A DNA stretch of 58,000 nt, taken from assembly GCF_030272615.1 (NCBI RefSeq), contig NC_081407.1, positions 435,278,730-435,336,729 of the forward strand. The letters run 5' to 3'. The notes beneath the pieces are model-generated. The model was given only the letters and a program-made list of their open reading frames with translations. It ran no database searches and was not told where the DNA came from. Numbering within the stretch: position 1 is the stretch's first letter; the number at the start of each line of letters is the position of its first letter. This DNA is from Cryptomeria japonica (taxonomy: Eukaryota; Streptophyta; Pinopsida; Cupressales; Cupressaceae). Made by a program: the position numbers and the translations under genes. Positions 10,392 through 21,200 of this stretch are shown one piece after another.

Positions 10392-11942
10392 CTATCTTGT
10401 ACTCTTCCTAGGAGCTCCCACAGACTCCTGAGTATCCCTTTGTATGTCTTGAACCTCATGGTTCCTACTGCCAACTGTAGAGGATGAAATATCAACCTCT
10501 ATATCATCTAAATGCATATCCTGTTGCACCAGTTGCTCCATACTCTGTGAATCTTCACTACCTGAGTCTATGCTTGTACTAGTAACTGTACTTGAGCTTT
10601 GTTGTCCTTGACTTGGACTTGGAGCTTTTGTTGGCTGCTCACTCTGATCATCTGCTGGCAAATCTCTGGATCTTCTAAACGCCTTGTCCTCCATGAACTT
10701 GACATCACATCTGACAATAATTCTTCTGGTCCCTGGAATGAACATCCTATATGCCTTTGAAGTTTCACTATACCCAACAAAGTACCCCTTCTCTGCAGTC
10801 TGATCTAACTTGGTACGTGTGTCTCCAGGAATAAGGCAATATGCCAAACTCCCAAATATCCTGAAGTGACCAACATCTGGCTTCTTCCCCGTGAAAGCCT
10901 CCTCTGGTGTCATTTTCCCTAGTACCTTGTGTGGAACCCTATTCTGAATGTAGACTGCTATACTACATGCTTCTGCCCATAAGTAGCGGGGCATGTCCTA
11001 GTCATGTAGCATAGCCCTTGCTGCCTCCGAAATAGAACGGTTCTTCCTCTCAGCAACTCCATTCTGCTGTGGATTGTAAGGAATAGTCCACTCTCTCTTG
11101 ATTCCTTCTCTGGTACAGAAATCCTGGAAGTCATTTCCTTTGTACTCGCCTCCATTGTCTGACCGAAGAACCTTTATCTTCCTTCCTGTTGAATTCTCCA
11201 CAAGAGCCTTGAACTCTTAGAAGCGACTGAAAACCTCATCCTTGGTCTTCAAGAAGTATATCCAGGTCTTCCTGGAGAAATCATCAATAAAGGTAACATA
11301 ATACTCATATCCTCTGAGAGACTTTGTCGACATTGGTCCACATACATCTGAATGTACTAGATCAAGAACACCCGTAGATCTGGTGTCACTCCTTGGAAAA
11401 GATGCTTTCGCAAACTTTCCCAACACACATCCCTTACATACATCATCATGCTCTGTGCTCACCTCTGGAACACCTGTCACCGTCTCACAAAGCAATCTAA
11501 GTGCTCCATGATGAATATGGCCCATCCTCCTATGCCATAGCTCTCCAAGATCTCTAGGGTTACTGCTGCTCATGAGTGCCTTAGGAGTATCAAACTGCAA
11601 CCTATAAAGGCGACCACTCCTAACTCCAATAGATACGGGTGATTTCCAATCTTTATGCTTAATCAAAACATGCATCCCTCTAAAGAGAACATTATACCCT
11701 TTATCCTGAAGGACAGATACAGAAACCAAATTCATACCTAAGCCTGGCACATGCAACACATCATGAAGAGGAATTACCTTTCCATTCTCCCTCTGAAGTT
11801 GAACAGTCCCTTTCCCAACTGAGTTGAGCTTGGACAAGTTCCCCATAGAGATCTGGATTCTGGTGTTTTCCTCCTTGTAGCTGGAGAAGTACTCTCGAAC
11901 TCCTGTCATATGAAATGACGCCCCACTATCTATACCAGACAC
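10392..11942 (-). pseudogene. Copia D protease, integrase and hinge region
   Basis: The protease active site IDSGASFHMTG (DSG intact) opens the block. It is followed by the pre-integrase LWHRRMGHIHHG and CKGCVLGK zinc-binding residues, and the integrase core with [19 protein letters not shown] and [13 protein letters not shown] (the D, D and E catalytic residues). Stops near 11,217 and 10,996 each fit a CAA or CAG changed to TAA or TAG. A serine- and glutamine-rich linker (about 10,400-10,700) separates integrase from reverse transcriptase, as usual in Copia polyproteins. Confidence 0.94.
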
Positions 11943-12828
11943 TCTGTGAGGTTGAGCTAATCATACAGGCTATGAGTGCAAACTCATCCTCCAATCTACT
12001 AGAGAGCTCCTCTGCACTTGCTGAAGCTGCCACTTGGTTCTTTCCCTTCTTATCTTTCTTCCTTTGTGGGCAATCGCTGACATAGTGGCCAAACTCGTGA
12101 CAACCAAAGCACTTGACCTTAGATAGGTCCTTCTTCTTCTTTTCAATTTGTGAATTTTCTCCTTTGCTAGATCCCTTCTTTGTTTTCCCCTTTCCTGCTA
12201 GGGCAACATTTTCTTGTTCTACCTCACTTTTCTGACTCTTATTGTTGGCTCCATTGACAAGGCTTAGTCTAAGCTCCTCCTGAGTGAAATCACTCCAAAG
12301 TCGATCCCAGCTAGGTAAGGTGTCTCGTCCATTAATGACTTGAACAAAGACATCCCATTGCTTAGTAAACCCATTTAGGGCTATTCTTACTAGCTCATCT
12401 TCATTTGGCTTATCTCCAACAGCTGCTAACTCATCCTTGACAAGTCTAAGCCTGGTGAGGTAACTTGTAACATCTTCTCCCTTGTTCATCCGGGTATTCC
12501 TCAATTTTTCTCTGAGAATCAACTTCCGGTTAGTGGTAGCATTCTGGTATAGATTCATAATGGCGTCCCACATCTTCTTCACTGTATCTAACTCTGCGAT
12601 ATGTGGAACAACATGATCCTTGACACCATCAAGGATTATCCTCCTCGCCTTAGCATCATCCTTCTTGTATGCTGCAAGTTGTACTGGATCTGTAGGTACA
12701 GCTACAGTACTGGTAACATATTCCTTGATACCATTCTCTTCCAGCAATAAAGAAATTCTGGCTTTCCAGACACCAAAATTTGAGGCACCATCCAATCTGT
12801 CTTGATCTCTCAAACCTGCTGAGGCCAT
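11926..12828 (-). pseudogene. Copia D gag with zinc knuckle
   Basis: This 300-codon frame begins MASAGLRDQDRLDGASNFGV and has the Copia gag region (about residues 10-200), a lysine-rich linker and a complete CX2CX4HX4C zinc knuckle CFGCHEFGHYVSDC (about residue 241). The start is the first ATG after the primer-binding site. A two-base loss at the gag/protease border (TGGTATAGATAG) throws the frame off just before the protease active site, so the protein ends early. The frame is otherwise open. Confidence 0.93.
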
Positions 12829-12920
12829 CTCAAAAAAATAAAGGAAAACAATAACTCGAAAGAGGTCAAACTCAAATTTCTTTCCTTTGCTTAGGGTAAA
12901 CCTTTTCTACCCTCAACAAA

Positions 12921-12932
12921 GCTCTGATACCA
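12921..12932 (-). other. Primer-binding site of Copia D
   Basis: The minus strand reads TGGTATCAGAGC, complementary to the 3' end of plant initiator methionine tRNA. It directly abuts the 5' LTR. Confidence 0.9.
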
Positions 12933-13636
12933 TGTAGAAATTCTATTGCAGTCACTGATTATTAATCTCCTATCTCATAAAAATTATTTAACTGCTGAAA
13001 ATAAATTTACAGCTGAATATCAAAAAATAACACAACTGCAACTTCACTAAAAATACGGAAAGAAATAAGCAACACAAGGACACAATATTTTTGGACAATC
13101 GTCCCTGGAAAAACCCCTAAGGGAAAACCAGTTCTACAGATGGAAAATATATTAATCTTCAGCAATATAAGAATTACAAAAGAATTCCTTGCCTCTTACT
13201 GGCAGAACTCCGACAAACTCCTAATATCTCCTGCTGATATCCTCCACTGCTATATCAACGCTATCACTGCGCCTCTTGCTAACACTGCAAGACTATTTGC
13301 TATCACTGCAAATTCTTCTCAAGACTTCTTATTTTCCAAATGACCCATGACCCCTTTTTATACTACTCTATTGGAAAACCAACGGCCGAGACTAATTCAA
13401 ACCAACGGTTGAGATTAAGACAACTCAATAACCAATTACTAATTTTGGCTATGAGGTGTCACCTAAAAAGAGCCACTATTAAATAACAATTGTTATTATC
13501 CTAACAACACTTGTTTGACAAAAAAAACCATTTTCTAATTCTAGGTCAGGACGAACAGCTGTCCAAAACTACCCATAACTAATGCTGTTATTTCTGGGTA
13601 AGGACAAACAGCTGTCCAAGCTACTCATAATTAACA
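12933..13636 (-). repeat. 5' LTR of Copia D, complete
   Basis: This 704-bp repeat starts TGTTAATTATG and ends CTACA on the minus strand. Its TATA box is at 13,353-13,362. A 67-codon plus-strand frame is identical in both LTRs but antisense to transcription and has no domain, so it is not called as a gene. Confidence 0.93.
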
Positions 13637-13724
13637 GAACGAAGCAATGGAAAGACTAGATAAGAATGATGTTTGTTATAGATTTGCGGTTGATGTGGGT
13701 GCTACCAATCTAGATAAGGAATAA
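13637..13724 (+). pseudogene. Possible C-terminal exon resuming after Copia D
   Basis: Directly after the LTR an open frame of 28 codons runs to TAA: NEAMERLDKNDVCYRFAVDV then GATNLDKE. I do not recognise it. It is on the same strand as the ankyrin relic that ends at 7,575, so it may be that gene's last exon, separated by the LTR fragment and element D. That link is inference from position only. Confidence 0.35.
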
Positions 13725-14744
13725 AGTTTATCATCCTCCGTCTAAGATAAATAAGTGCAGGATTCAGTATTCATAAGGTTTTAAAACTGGTTTAGATTTG
13801 TGTCATTAATACTAGTTATATTTTAATCTGAATGAGGACAATAGGCTTTTTCTTATTTATATAAGAAAAACAAATAGCAAGTCTGATGTAAACACATTTC
13901 ACTTTTTCAAAGATTTTTTCTTTTGTTTTTATGGGGTTTGGATTTATTTTACATAGATTTTCTGATCCATCCAATCGACCATCTAATAAAAATTTTAAAT
14001 GTTTTAATTTATGGTTTTTTACAATTAATCACATCGGATGTTATAAAATTCTCAAGGCAGCTCAAGACTGATACATTCAGCTTTGTAGCTCACAACCTGC
14101 TCTCATTAATTTTCATTTATGTTTTGTTTGCTCCAGTTGTTTCTAGCCCTTTTGCTTGTGTTCGTCTAGTTTTAGTTGTAGTTTTCAGCTGCTTGTGTTC
14201 TAGTTCTAGTTCTAGTTCTCAGCTGATATGTATTTGGTTGTTCTTGTTGCTACAGCCTAGACTCTTATTATATACATATACATATAGTTTGTTAGTCAAA
14301 CATTTTATATTATATTCTTAAGAGTTATTTTATGTAGTGCTTAGTCAATAAGATTGTAAATGTTTGATAGTATTTTAAAGATTTGTTATTAATTTTCAAT
14401 AATTAAATAGAAATCATAATTGAAAAGATTTTCAATAACTTTATAAAAAATAAGTTTGAAAGTTTTTTTTAATTTAATTGATTATTGTTGATAATGATTT
14501 CGATATAATAATATCTTAATTGAAAATATTTAATTTGTGTATTTGTTTTTTTTACTAAACCACCAACTTAATTGCATTATTTTGACTCTACTATGTTAGG
14601 TCTTATTTTCTTTTAACATAGGCAAAGACATTTTTATAAGTGCCCACTAGTAGATGGACATGCATTTCAAAGTTTGGCTCCAAACAATACAGTTGACCAA
14701 TACATGACCCAATATGATATGAAACAATAAAAACTATCTTGATT
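13725..14744. other. AT-rich DNA with no recognised gene
   Basis: It holds homopolymer-rich, very AT-rich sequence and a short array of TTCTAG repeats near 14,198-14,219. A 132-codon plus-strand ORF at 13,923 has low-complexity serine and phenylalanine runs and no motif. I see no gene. Confidence 0.55.
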
Positions 14745-15033
14745 GATCCCTAAGATTATCCTATTTTCTTCTTTTATGTCTACTTCATCATTTGCTAGAC
14801 CTTTGTCATCTTTTATCATTTATGGCTACATAATATTGATCCAAACTAGTGTGTATTGTGCGAACAAGAAGAGGAAATGATTAACCATCTTGTATTGAAT
14901 TGTTATTTTGTTGCTGGGTGTTGGGATTGGCTACAAGAGAAATTGAATTGTTAGGGCCCCAATAATGGGTATGTTGTGGAATTCTTGAAGGGGTGGCCTA
15001 GATTATATAGCTACGCATTATGGGTTAGTATTA
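14745..15033 (+). pseudogene. LINE relic L2, zinc-binding RT domain, 5' part
   Basis: One frame reads CVLCEQEEEMINHLVLNCYF followed by CWDWLQEKLN, with C-x2-C...H...C spacing typical of the zf-RVT domain after reverse transcriptase in plant L1-type LINEs. Three or more stops interrupt it. Upstream reverse transcriptase is missing, as expected for a 5'-truncated or decayed LINE. It is interrupted at 15,033 by element F and resumes at 19,547. Confidence 0.75.
15029..15033. repeat. Target-site duplication of element F, left copy
   Basis: TATTA lies immediately before TGTGAGGCCC and is matched exactly by TATTA at 19,542-19,546 after GGGCATGACA. Confidence 0.85.
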
Positions 15034-15578
15034 TGTGAGGCCCTACCCCGATTCAGTTTGACATTTTCAGTTACTTGCACATTGAGACTATTATGGTTGC
15101 TTTATTTTATGCATTATGGACTTAGAACTTATATGATTCCATGATTTGGATCACACTGACATATGTTGATGCTTTATTTCATGCATGATGATTATGAAAC
15201 TTTAGATATGTTACTAGAATAGAATTACCTTATGATGGTGAATGTCATTATTGGAAATTTGCAGGACTTTATTTTGATGATAGAAAAATGATGCATAGTT
15301 ATGAATGGTTCAATTTTGGGAAATTATGTTGATTGCTTATGTGAAATTGAATTTGAAACAAATGAGATATTGAATTACTGTTGCCTAATGTGTGAGTGTT
15401 TGATGTGTAATGGAATCCATGTATTTGATTATGTATAAATGTGATTATTTGGAATTACTAATGTGTTAATTGAGATGCGCAGAAAAATTATCCATGTGAC
15501 CATGGAATTTAATGGAGAAGCAAGCCTATACCAATGTGCGTTTGTTAAGCCGGGAGTTGTCTATTTGGAGAGACAACA

Positions 15579-15593
15579 CCCCCCCCCCCCCCC
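15579..15593. repeat. C15 homopolymer
   Basis: Fifteen cytosines follow a small stem (GTTGTCT...AGACAAC). It is probably length-variable, and the exact count is prone to sequencing error. Confidence 0.8.
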
Positions 15594-17717
15594 TTGTAAT
15601 GTATTTTATTTGTGATGTGTATAATGCTTGAGTGTAAAATTTAATTTATATGTAAATGTGTAATCCTTCAAGAGACAAATTCCATGTGTGATTTTTATAT
15701 TGTATTTTTGTTGTGTCACTTGACACATGTGCTGATTAAGTGTCATTGATTTTGACTTGTCTCTTGGAGGGAGTTTTGTTTCTACCAAAGCCATTCAAAA
15801 ACTTGAGTGTGGTCCCAAATCTGCCTTGGGTAGGGAGTCTTGGGAGTGGTCAACTCAAGCTTGACCCGTAGGTAAACTTCAGTGGGATTTCCAAAGGGTT
15901 TAATGGACTCCTAGGGTAAGTTTTAAGGCTTTTCCAAAGGTCCAAAGGGTATACCTATGGGTTAGGGGTGTTTTGAAACATGTGGCTTCTCCCATGTGAC
16001 TATTTAGTCACTCCAAAAAGTGGTGTTTTCAAGATGCACGAAAATTCAACTTAGGAAGTTCTTCCTAGGATAGAGAACCTTCCTTTTAGAAGTTAAACTC
16101 TCTTCCCCATCTTCTTCCACCTTTTCCCTTTCCAATTTGAGTAATGTGCAAGAGTTTGGGAAGGGCAACCAATGGGAACTCACACCTCACCCAAGGGGTT
16201 GGGAAGTGTGTGAGAGGCCTTCTTAGGCAAGAATTTGGAAACTTAGTGAGTAATCACCCACTCTCCTTTCTTGGAGATTATGCTTGTTTTGAAAAAAGTT
16301 AGTAGGAGTTTAGCATTTTGGTGGAATTTGGAGAAAGTTAGTGTGGAATTGGGCAGCTCATCCCCAACTAAATTTAGCAAACCTTTTGGCAGAATAAGGT
16401 TGGTTACTTCTTACTTCCTCTTATTATGTTGTAAGTGTTAGTTATGTTGTTTTGTAAAAGAAAAGAGTTGCTTGTAAGAATGTGTTTTATGAAGTTTTTG
16501 TTGAATTTAAAATGTGTAGTTTTCTTTTCTATGTGTTTGTTTGTGTTTCTTGTTGTTTTTGGGAGTGTCCAAGATCTCCTACCCTTGGGAGGGTAGGAAG
16601 ATCTTGGGGTGGAAGGAGTATGACAGCCATGGGTGAGAGGCTCTCCTTGTGGAGAGTGTTCTCAAGGGTGTCCTTGGTGACCCTTGATGCATAGCCTTGT
16701 GTATGCACTTGGGGGTCATAAGGGGAGTAAATATGGCCATGGGCCTTTTGGGGGGCATAAGGATTGTGGGAGTATTCTTGGTTGCATTTATATTGCCATG
16801 AGGTGGCTTGTGTTGTAATGTTTTTGGCATGCATTCTCCCCATTGGTACTTGGTCCACTTCCACCCATGGAAGAGTCACCATGAAAGTGGTGAATGTGTA
16901 GCTTGGGAAGGGATATTTGAATGTAAATGTGTTCCTATGTTTGTTGTGGGGTATGCATGTTTGTAACCCGTCTAGTGTTTGGTTCTCCAAGCTCGGGGGT
17001 GGCTTCTAGTAAGCCTAGGCTGGGAGGTGAGCTTCCCATGGTCAAAAATGTGTTTGTTGCAGGTTGCAAGGGATGGGAAAAGAAGGGTTAAAGAGCTATG
17101 TTGCTGTTTGTGTTGCAGAAAAAAAAAAGTTAAAAAAAAAAAATAGGGGAGAAATGGAAGGATTCAATGTTGTAGTGTCTAAAAGGAGAATGTGAGAAAT
17201 TGTAGTAATTATTTTCAAGAAAGAGAAAGAGATGTATTATTTTTAAGTTACTATGTAGAGAAATACATTGTTGGGTTTTCAACCCATTTGTATTCATGAT
17301 TATTTTGTATCCATAAAATTACTTGATATCTACTTGATAATGAAATATTTGATGTTTTCCCTATTTTTAGTAGTTGCAAATGAAAAAAGTGATGTATTAG
17401 ATTTTATGAGAATTTTTTTATGTTTACAAAGGAAGAGAGTAAATGCATTTTATTTTCTTGTATTCTGCAAGTAAATGAAGCTATGCTGCTGTAAATTTAA
17501 TTTTTTTAAAAAAAAGACAGTCATTTATTTCCCATTATTAGCAGAAAATGAAATCCTAGTGGTAGTAGTCTATTTTTTTTCCTTTCAAAAAAAAAAGAAA
17601 GGCACCTAGTTTTCAGGTTTGTTTTGTTATTTAATCGATCACATTGATATTTGCTGAAAGATTACCTTGTTAGTTTTACAGAAAATTATGCCTCCTTGAG
17701 TTACAAAATTACCTTAT

Positions 17718-17721
<4 letters not shown>

Positions 17722-17799
<78 letters not shown>
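17722..17799. repeat. (AT)n microsatellite, about 78 bp
   Basis: This is a pure AT dinucleotide array inside element F. The 68-codon ORF across it is an artefact of the repeat. Confidence 0.95.
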
Positions 17800-17801
<2 letters not shown>

Positions 17802-18001
17802 CAAATTTAAACATTAAAGAATCTGTTGCAAAAAAGAAAGAAATGATATATTGGTAGATCTGGTTTTTCTACAAAAAAAAAAAAAGCAGGGACTAATATT
17901 ATGCTAGGTCTTTAAATATATATATATATATTCCTTTTTAAAATCTGCCTGTTTCAACAGAAAACTTTATGCACTTTATTTCACCAAATTATATATACAT
18001 A

Positions 18002-18049
18002 ATAAATATATATATATATATACATATATATATACATATATATATATAT
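18002..18049. repeat. Imperfect (AT)n array
   Basis: TATATATATATACATATATA-type repeats lie just upstream of the CpG-rich core of element F. Confidence 0.85.
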
Positions 18050-18150
18050 AAAAAAATGTTAATAAACAAAAAAAAACATATGCTAAGTTTCCGAGGGGTT
18101 TTACGCCCTGTACATCTCATAAAAAAATGGGCGCTTAACAACTAAGTTTT

Positions 18151-18560
18151 GTGCAATGCGTAGGCGGGGACCGCAGCGCCTGGGCGGCGGCGGCCGCAGC
18201 CTGCGGCACCCGCAGACTGCGGGCGCCGTCGTCCAGGGACTGCGGGAGCCACAGGCCAGCGGCGCTGCCGCGGTCGGCGGTGCCCCCGCGTCTCCTCCCT
18301 CCGCTACCCGCAGACTTCGCAATAAATAAGCAAACAAAAAAAAAAGGGGCGCTAGGGTCGGTTACGGGTTTTTCCATCCACCGCGCCGCCTTCGCCTCCC
18401 ACGCCGCGTGTAAAATAGGCGCCGCTTCTGTCTACTCCGCCCGGACTGTAACTCGAACTCAAAAAAAAAAGAGAGAGAACAACGGGGAGAGGGCTCGGCA
18501 GCGGGGTTCGGCCTTGCGCGCCCCTCCCGTGGCGGCCGACCCTGCTCACAACCACACACA
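18151..18560. promoter_or_regulatory. CpG-rich island with palindromes in element F
   Basis: About 400 bp of strongly GC- and CpG-rich sequence is set in very AT-rich DNA. It contains exact or near-exact palindromes: GCCGCAGCCTGCGGC (18,193-18,207) and CCCGCAGACTGCGGG (18,209-18,223), then further CCGCAG/CTGCGG half-sites. It lies upstream of a TATA box at 18,724. I read it as the promoter or enhancer core of the LTR, which is inference. ORFs here in several frames are by-products of low stop-codon density. Confidence 0.5.
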
Positions 18561-18723
18561 CGCACATGGGGTTGAAAGTAAGGAAATAAAACAAAAGGGG
18601 TTGGTTGATTCGCCCTAACCCTAATCTCGGGGTTGGGCAAACCTCACTTGGGGGATTGGTAATTTTTTAAAAAAAAAGAATTAAACCCCACACTCCTTGA
18701 GGAAATGTAATTAAAGAGGGGTG

Positions 18724-18731
18724 TATAAAAG
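18724..18731 (+). promoter_or_regulatory. Candidate TATA box of element F
   Basis: TATAAAAG lies about 165 bp downstream of the CpG-rich core and about 820 bp before the right end of F, consistent with a U3/R boundary in a plus-oriented LTR. Confidence 0.4.
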
Positions 18732-18738
18732 TACAGAT

Positions 18739-18740
<2 letters not shown>

Positions 18741-18794
<54 letters not shown>
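18741..18794. repeat. (AT)n microsatellite
   Basis: A pure AT array of about 54 bp, with a further interrupted array at 18,826-18,850. Confidence 0.93.
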
Positions 18795-18809
<15 letters not shown>

Positions 18810-19541
18810 TTCATTTATATGTAATTTTATATATATATATATATATATATGTGTGAATATTGTTATATATTTATAGGTGGTTTAATTTCGACTTTTTATT
18901 GGAATCATATAGCTAATAGTGAGGGTAAGTAAGGTTTTCTCTTAAAATATTGATAAATGTAAGAGCGATTTAATAGAGTAAAAAAAAAAAGAAAAAAATA
19001 ATAAAAAAATAAATGAATAAATAAATGAAGGAGAGAGAGATATTTTATATTTTGAGAGGGTAAATTCTAGAGGATAAATTCTTCTATGTTGGCCCCTCTA
19101 TCCTGAGAATGAATGGGCTTGTTTCAAACTAACGAACATTTAATTTAACAAATTTAAACAACCTAAGAGTTAGGATGAGTCAATATTTGACCCACGGGGT
19201 GGATGAACTATAGTAAGTTTTTATCTTATTTTAGAAATCTTATATTTAGTTAAAAATTTTCTTATTTGAGAATTTAACCATTTAATAGAAGATTAATGTT
19301 CTCTAGTTGGGGAGATAAAGGCTCGTTTTTAACATAGGTTATTTTTGACTCATTAAATTTAGTTGCTTGGTTTAATTGAGACATAGTTAAGACCCAACAA
19401 GTTGCATTTCTTTATTTAAATTAGTCGTACTTAGTTGGATATTTTAATTAAGTTAATTATATTAGTTAGGTAAGTCGTTAATTAGTTAAGTATTTCAAAA
19501 AAAAAAAAATTCCGTTCGTGCCCAAAAGATTGGGCATGACA

Positions 19542-19546
19542 TATTA
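19542..19546. repeat. Target-site duplication of element F, right copy
   Basis: TATTA matches 15,029-15,033 exactly. Removing F and one copy rejoins the two halves of LINE L2. Confidence 0.85.
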
Positions 19547-20146
19547 GGATCTTGATTCCATCCATGTTGTTGTGGCTTTATGGAAGGAGAAAAATAGACA
19601 CATATTTAGTGGATTAGAATGCATGATCAATAAAGCCATCCAAAAAAATCGAGAGAAAAATATGTGAGGTTTTGAACAATAAAGTCAAGGATGAGGATGG
19701 ATCTCTAACACATGTTGGGACAAACAAGGTGAATAAGACCTCGGGTGATCTTAGAGTTCAATGATCTTAGAGTTCCATCATGAATGAACCATTGTGTGGA
19801 TAAGAAGAACCTAAAAAAAACAACTAAATGGATTGCCCCTCTAAGAGGGATATTGAAATTGAATTTTGATGGGCCATCGAAAGGAAACCCCATAAACATA
19901 GGAGTTTGGTGTTTGGTAAGAGATGAGAAAGGTGGTCTATTTGGGCTTTATCCAAACATACTAGGGTTGCAAGTAATAATGAATTTGAGATGGAGGCATT
20001 GGCTAGAGAGCTTTGAGAGTGTAGGATGAGGGGAATAAGGCAAGTAGATATAGAAGGAGACTCAATAATCTACATCAATGTAGTCCAAAATAAAGGTATT
20101 GCTAATTGGAAACTTCAAGTATGTGTGGCAACTATGGGAATTTGTT
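19547..20146 (+). pseudogene. LINE relic L2, linker and RNase H domain
   Basis: Downstream of element F the LINE continues with ALWKEKNRHIFSG (the usual link after zf-RVT), then the RNase H block LKLNFDGPSKGNPINIGVWC with the first catalytic aspartate, and near 20,049 VDIEGDS carrying another. Frames change at least three times. The SINE at 20,147 cuts it at the end of this block. The order and spacing match a plant L1-type ORF2 C-terminus. Confidence 0.8.
20135..20146. repeat. Target-site duplication of SINE, left copy
   Basis: TGGGAATTTGTT matches TGGAAATTTGTT at 20,410-20,421 with one difference in twelve. Confidence 0.85.
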
Positions 20147-20409
20147 GGGCTTCAACCCATAGCTCAAACGGTTGGTAAGTTGTGCCAAGGCTTTGGGTTC
20201 TTCCCATGTAGGTCCAAGGTTCAACTCTCACCGGCTAGGTTTACTCGGCAGCTAGATTGTTTGAACCTTCTTAGTTGTCCATCGAGGTATTATCGCCTTA
20301 GCTCACCCCCTCTATGACCCAAAACTCAACAAAAAGTAAAGACCGAGGCAAGGTGTGGTTGGGTCGTTGGACTGAGTCGCTAGGTTATCTCATGATTTCA
20401 AAAAAAAAA
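20147..20409 (+). mobile_element. tRNA-derived SINE, about 263 bp
   Basis: An A-box-like TAGCTCAAACGGTTGG (about 20,160) and a B-box-like GGTTCAACTCT (about 20,218) form a split RNA polymerase III promoter near the 5' end. A T-poor body and a terminal CAAAAAAAAA tail follow, flanked by 12-bp duplications. It inserted into LINE L2. It cannot be a working tRNA gene because the spacing and body do not fold as a tRNA. Its mobilising LINE is not identified. Confidence 0.85.
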
Positions 20410-20421
20410 TGGAAATTTGTT

Positions 20422-20575
20422 TTCCCCCCTTTAAATCAGAAGGATCATAGAGTTATTTGAGGGCATATGATTTGTATCTAATGCAATAGTGAGATCCCTA
20501 GTGTTGGAACTTGAACTGAACTATGCAATTTTGTTTTTGAATTAATAGAAAGGGAGTTGCCCCTCTCCGTGTATT
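20422..20575 (+). other. Likely 3' tail of LINE L2
   Basis: After the SINE duplication, plus-strand LINE sequence presumably continues (GAAAGGGAGTTGCCCCTCTCC near 20,549). I see no clear domain or poly(A) tail, so the LINE's end is not fixed. Confidence 0.3.
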
Positions 20576-21200
20576 ATATTTGTATTCTTTTTATGCATAT
20601 TCAAATATTTATCAATAATTGTATATGCATACACATGCACATATATGCATTTTTATGCTTATGTTGTCTATTTAATTATATGCATATGTTATGTATATTG
20701 TATATAAGTGCATAGGATTTGTATTTGTATATGCATATGTGTATTTTTTTGTTTGTTTGTTTATATGCTTAAGTATATGAATAGATTTGTATAAGTGTAT
20801 GCATTTGTGTTAGTAATTGTATATGATTATGTGTATATGTGTAGATTTTTATGTGTTCTTTTTCTTATTAACTATTTAATTACATATATATTCAAAAAAT
20901 GCATATTTGTGTTTATTTATAAGTACTTGTGTTTATGATTTTATTTTATTTATTTATATTTTATTTTTGTTTAATTATACTCTACTACATAAATATACTT
21001 TTTGATCATTGTGCATACTTTAATATTTATGTGTATGTGTATATTTATGTTTATGCTAATATATATAGTTTTGTGTTTGTTTATAGTTTTGAGTTTGTTT
21101 ATTTTATTACGTCGAGAGACATACTCTACAATGACACAAACATTCTTATCCATGTAAGAAAAACTAAACTTTAATTTTTTCTTTCCAACTTTCACATTAG
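20576..21200. repeat. Low-complexity TATGCATATG and TTTATGTGTA-rich tract
   Basis: Alternating purine-pyrimidine words (TGTATATGCATATG, GTGTATATGTG) recur without a fixed period. Both ORFs here are compositionally biased and are not called. Confidence 0.6.

Larger units (their letters stand above)
8133..13636 (-). mobile_element. Ty1/Copia retrotransposon D, nearly complete
   Basis: Two LTRs (8,133-8,789 and 12,933-13,636) flank minus-strand gag, protease, integrase, reverse transcriptase and RNase H in Copia order. A primer-binding site and polypurine tract lie at the expected inner edges. I counted about seven differences between the LTRs over some 656 aligned bases, so insertion was fairly recent. 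The left LTR lacks the outermost 47 or so bases, so no target duplication can be seen. One frameshift and about five stops disable the polyprotein. Confidence 0.95.
15034..19541. mobile_element. Element F: 4.5 kb coding-free insertion, probably a giant solo LTR
   Basis: It starts TGTGAGGCCC and ends GGGCATGACA, giving TG...CA termini flanked by a perfect TATTA duplication inside a LINE. At 4,508 bp it has no gag or pol motif and I see no second copy of either end inside it. The simplest reading is a solo LTR left by LTR-LTR recombination in an element with very long LTRs, as in Ogre-like families. A non-autonomous element is the alternative. Inside are a C15 tract, three AT-repeat arrays, a CpG-rich palindromic core and a TATA box. 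Orientation is probably plus, judged from the TATA box, but uncertain. Confidence 0.8.

Noticed and set aside
17651-17857. 68-codon ORF across an AT microsatellite
   Set aside because: It is an (Ile-Tyr)n product of the repeat.
18151-18640. ORFs of 78-155 codons on both strands in the CpG-rich island
   Set aside because: Open frames occur in nearly all directions because GC-rich DNA lacks stops. Composition is Ala/Arg/Pro-rich with no domain.
20160-20230. tRNA gene
   Set aside because: A- and B-box-like words are present, but the body is too long, the acceptor stem is not formed, and target duplications plus an A tail identify a SINE.
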